This document shows, piece after piece, positions 62,974 through 64,000 of a DNA stretch of 64,000 nt. Both the position numbers and the translations under genes were made by a program. Position 1 is the first letter of the stretch. Every line of letters starts with the position of its first letter. The notes below the pieces were generated by a model that saw only the letters and a list, made by a program, of their open reading frames with translations, did not search any database and was not told the origin of the DNA. The stretch is from Mesorhizobium sp. (GTDB taxonomy: Bacteria > Pseudomonadota > Alphaproteobacteria > Rhizobiales > Rhizobiaceae), in the NCBI RefSeq assembly GCF_024710845.1, contig NZ_JANJTZ010000056.1, positions 124,001-188,000 of the forward strand. Direction: 5' to 3'.

Positions 62974-63402
62974 ATGGCCCACACAGGCATATCCAACTTC
63001 GCCCAGGCCGCGCAGCAGGCGCAGCAATGGGTGAACGAACTCGCCGGCGATCTCGGCTGGGAAGAGCGCCGGGCTTACCGGCTGCTGCGCGCCGTCCTTC
63101 ATGCATTGCGCGACTGGCTGACGCCGGAGGAGATGTCCGACCTGTCGTCGCAGCTTCCCGTTCTCGTGCGCGGCATTTATTTCGAGGGGTGGCAGCCGCT
63201 CCAGGCGCTCGTCCGGGATCGCAAGAAGGACGAGTTCGTCGCGCGTATCGAGAAGGATTTCACCGACGATCCGCTCGATGATCCGGATGCGGCCATCGCG
63301 GCGGTGTTCAGGCTGCTTGACCGTCACATTTCGCAGGGGGAGATCGTGCAGGTGCGGCAGTCCATGCGGAAACCCTTGCGGCAGTTGTGGCCGGTGCACT
63401 GA
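62974..63402 (+). CDS. DUF2267 domain-containing protein
   Basis: A 142-residue helical protein. GWEERRAYRLLRAVLHALRD, LTPEEMSDLSSQLPVLVRGI and YFEGWQPLQ are hallmarks of DUF2267, a family commonly beside Hsp20, universal-stress and phosphoribosyltransferase genes in low-oxygen clusters. Function unknown. A GGGAGGAGCC site precedes the ATG. The stop overlaps the next start by one base (TGATG). Confidence 0.92.
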   Translation: MAHTGISNFAQAAQQAQQWVNELAGDLGWEERRAYRLLRAVLHALRDWLTPEEMSDLSSQLPVLVRGIYFEGWQPLQALVRDRKKDEFVARIEKDFTDDPLDDPDAAIAAVFRLLDRHISQGEIVQVRQSMRKPLRQLWPVH

Positions 63403-64000
63403 TGTTCCGGGACCGCGCGGAGGCAGGCCGGCTACTGGCCGCAAGACTGGCGGAACTTGAAATTCGCGACCCCGTCGTGCTGGCGCTGCCGCGCGGTGGC
63501 GTTCCCGTTGCCGCCGAGGTGGCGAAGGTGTTGAATGCGCCGCTCGACCTGGTGATCGTGCGCAAGGTCGGAGCACCCGGCAATCCCGAACTCGCAGTCG
63601 CGGCAATCGTCGACGGCAATCCGCCCGACGTGGTGCTGAACCGCGAGATGGTGGAAGCCTACGGGCTGCAGGAAGAGGAACTCGCCGACCTGATCCGGCA
63701 GGAGCGCCCCGAACTCGAGCGCCGGCGCCTGGCCTATCGCGGTGCCAGAGCGCCCCTGTCGATCACCGGCAAGACGGCTGTCCTGGTAGACGACGGTGCC
63801 GCGACCGGCACGACGATCAAGGTTGCGGTGCGGGCGCTGAAGCGGCGTTCGCCGCGCTTGATCGTCATCGCCCTGCCCGCGGCGCCGCCCGACACGGTGG
63901 CCGAGCTGTCTGCCGAAGCCGACCGCGTCGTCTGCCTCGAGCAGCCCGCGCACTTCCGCGCGCTGGGGTATCATTATGTCAGCTTCCCGCAGCTCACGGA
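63402..64000 (+). CDS. Phosphoribosyltransferase family protein (C terminus outside the window)
   Basis: The first 199 residues are visible, beginning MFRDRAEAGRLLAARLAELE. The PRPP-binding loop is AVLVDDGAATGTTIKVAVRA, and VLALPRGGVPVAAEVAKVL with LVIVRKVGAPGNPELAVAAI is typical of the stress-linked phosphoribosyltransferase family often fused to or beside a dienelactone-hydrolase domain. The substrate is unknown. Overlaps the DUF2267 stop by one base, so co-translated. Confidence 0.9.
   Translation, partial: MFRDRAEAGRLLAARLAELEIRDPVVLALPRGGVPVAAEVAKVLNAPLDLVIVRKVGAPGNPELAVAAIVDGNPPDVVLNREMVEAYGLQEEELADLIRQERPELERRRLAYRGARAPLSITGKTAVLVDDGAATGTTIKVAVRALKRRSPRLIVIALPAAPPDTVAELSAEADRVVCLEQPAHFRALGYHYVSFPQLT

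Noticed and set aside
1-64000. tRNA genes, CRISPR arrays, complete insertion sequences or prophage genes
   Set aside because: Looked for tRNA T-loop patterns, regularly spaced repeats, and transposase, integrase or phage structural proteins; none was convincing.

Overview
The window looks like chromosome from a high-GC alphaproteobacterium of the order Hyphomicrobiales (Rhizobiales), probably near Mesorhizobium, Aquamicrobium or other Phyllobacteriaceae. This rests on the gene content: a split F0 ATP synthase cluster with both b and b' subunits, a BacA-type peptide transporter, FixLJ-FixK, DUF1344 and DUF6101 proteins, an alphaproteobacterial GTTC-N7-GTTC SOS box, and several families of intergenic palindromes. 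No genus is claimed. Most of the sequence is housekeeping DNA with dense, mostly co-directional operons. I saw no rRNA, tRNA, CRISPR array or complete insertion sequence.

Left part (1-9065): a Phd/VapC toxin-antitoxin pair cut by the window edge; xseB with a histone-deacetylase-like amidohydrolase; an exported FG-GAP protein; ribB and aroC; a DUF1344 protein; then fabI with a phosphoglycerate-mutase-like phosphatase and a DnaJ-like chaperone, a 17-kDa-type lipoprotein, and pdxH. Accessory patch (9066-13028): a BrnT/BrnA module, a phytase-like esterase, a palindromic element, a broken piece of a crotonase gene joined to a second copy of the pdxH 3' end, and a lower-GC orphan membrane protein. 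The repeated gene ends suggest an old tandem duplication or an insertion scar.

Middle (13029-41720): a crotonase/acyl-CoA dehydrogenase pair, a secreted caspase-like protein, purD, an NhaD-type antiporter, ubiA, a D-2-hydroxyacid dehydrogenase, Sua5, glyQ and glyS separated by a DUF4262 gene and aroA, a TPR-LysM protein, a polyprenyl diphosphate synthase, ispE-moaB, an SOS-boxed PA0069-type radical SAM gene, and rnhB. glyS carries an in-frame palindromic-element insertion.

F0 and envelope region (41720-57860): atpI-atpB-atpE-atpF'-atpF, a SleB-type wall hydrolase, der with a YfgM-like protein, a 191-bp MITE-like element, a polysaccharide deacetylase, bacA, an MFS transporter, a 24-residue membrane peptide, an M29 aminopeptidase, an aminotransferase with an ArsC/Spx-family protein, an Acg-type nitroreductase and a methyltransferase.

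Right end (57860-64000): a compact low-oxygen module. fixL and fixJ overlap, and a stand-alone receiver-domain protein and fixK follow. A FixJ-like site lies in front of fixK. FNR/FixK boxes lie in front of a 71-residue orphan protein and in front of hsp20, which is followed by DUF2267 and phosphoribosyltransferase genes. The layout reads as oxygen sensing (FixL), FixJ, FixK, then local targets. The 71-residue protein, with a near-ideal class II FNR promoter, is the best candidate for something undescribed.
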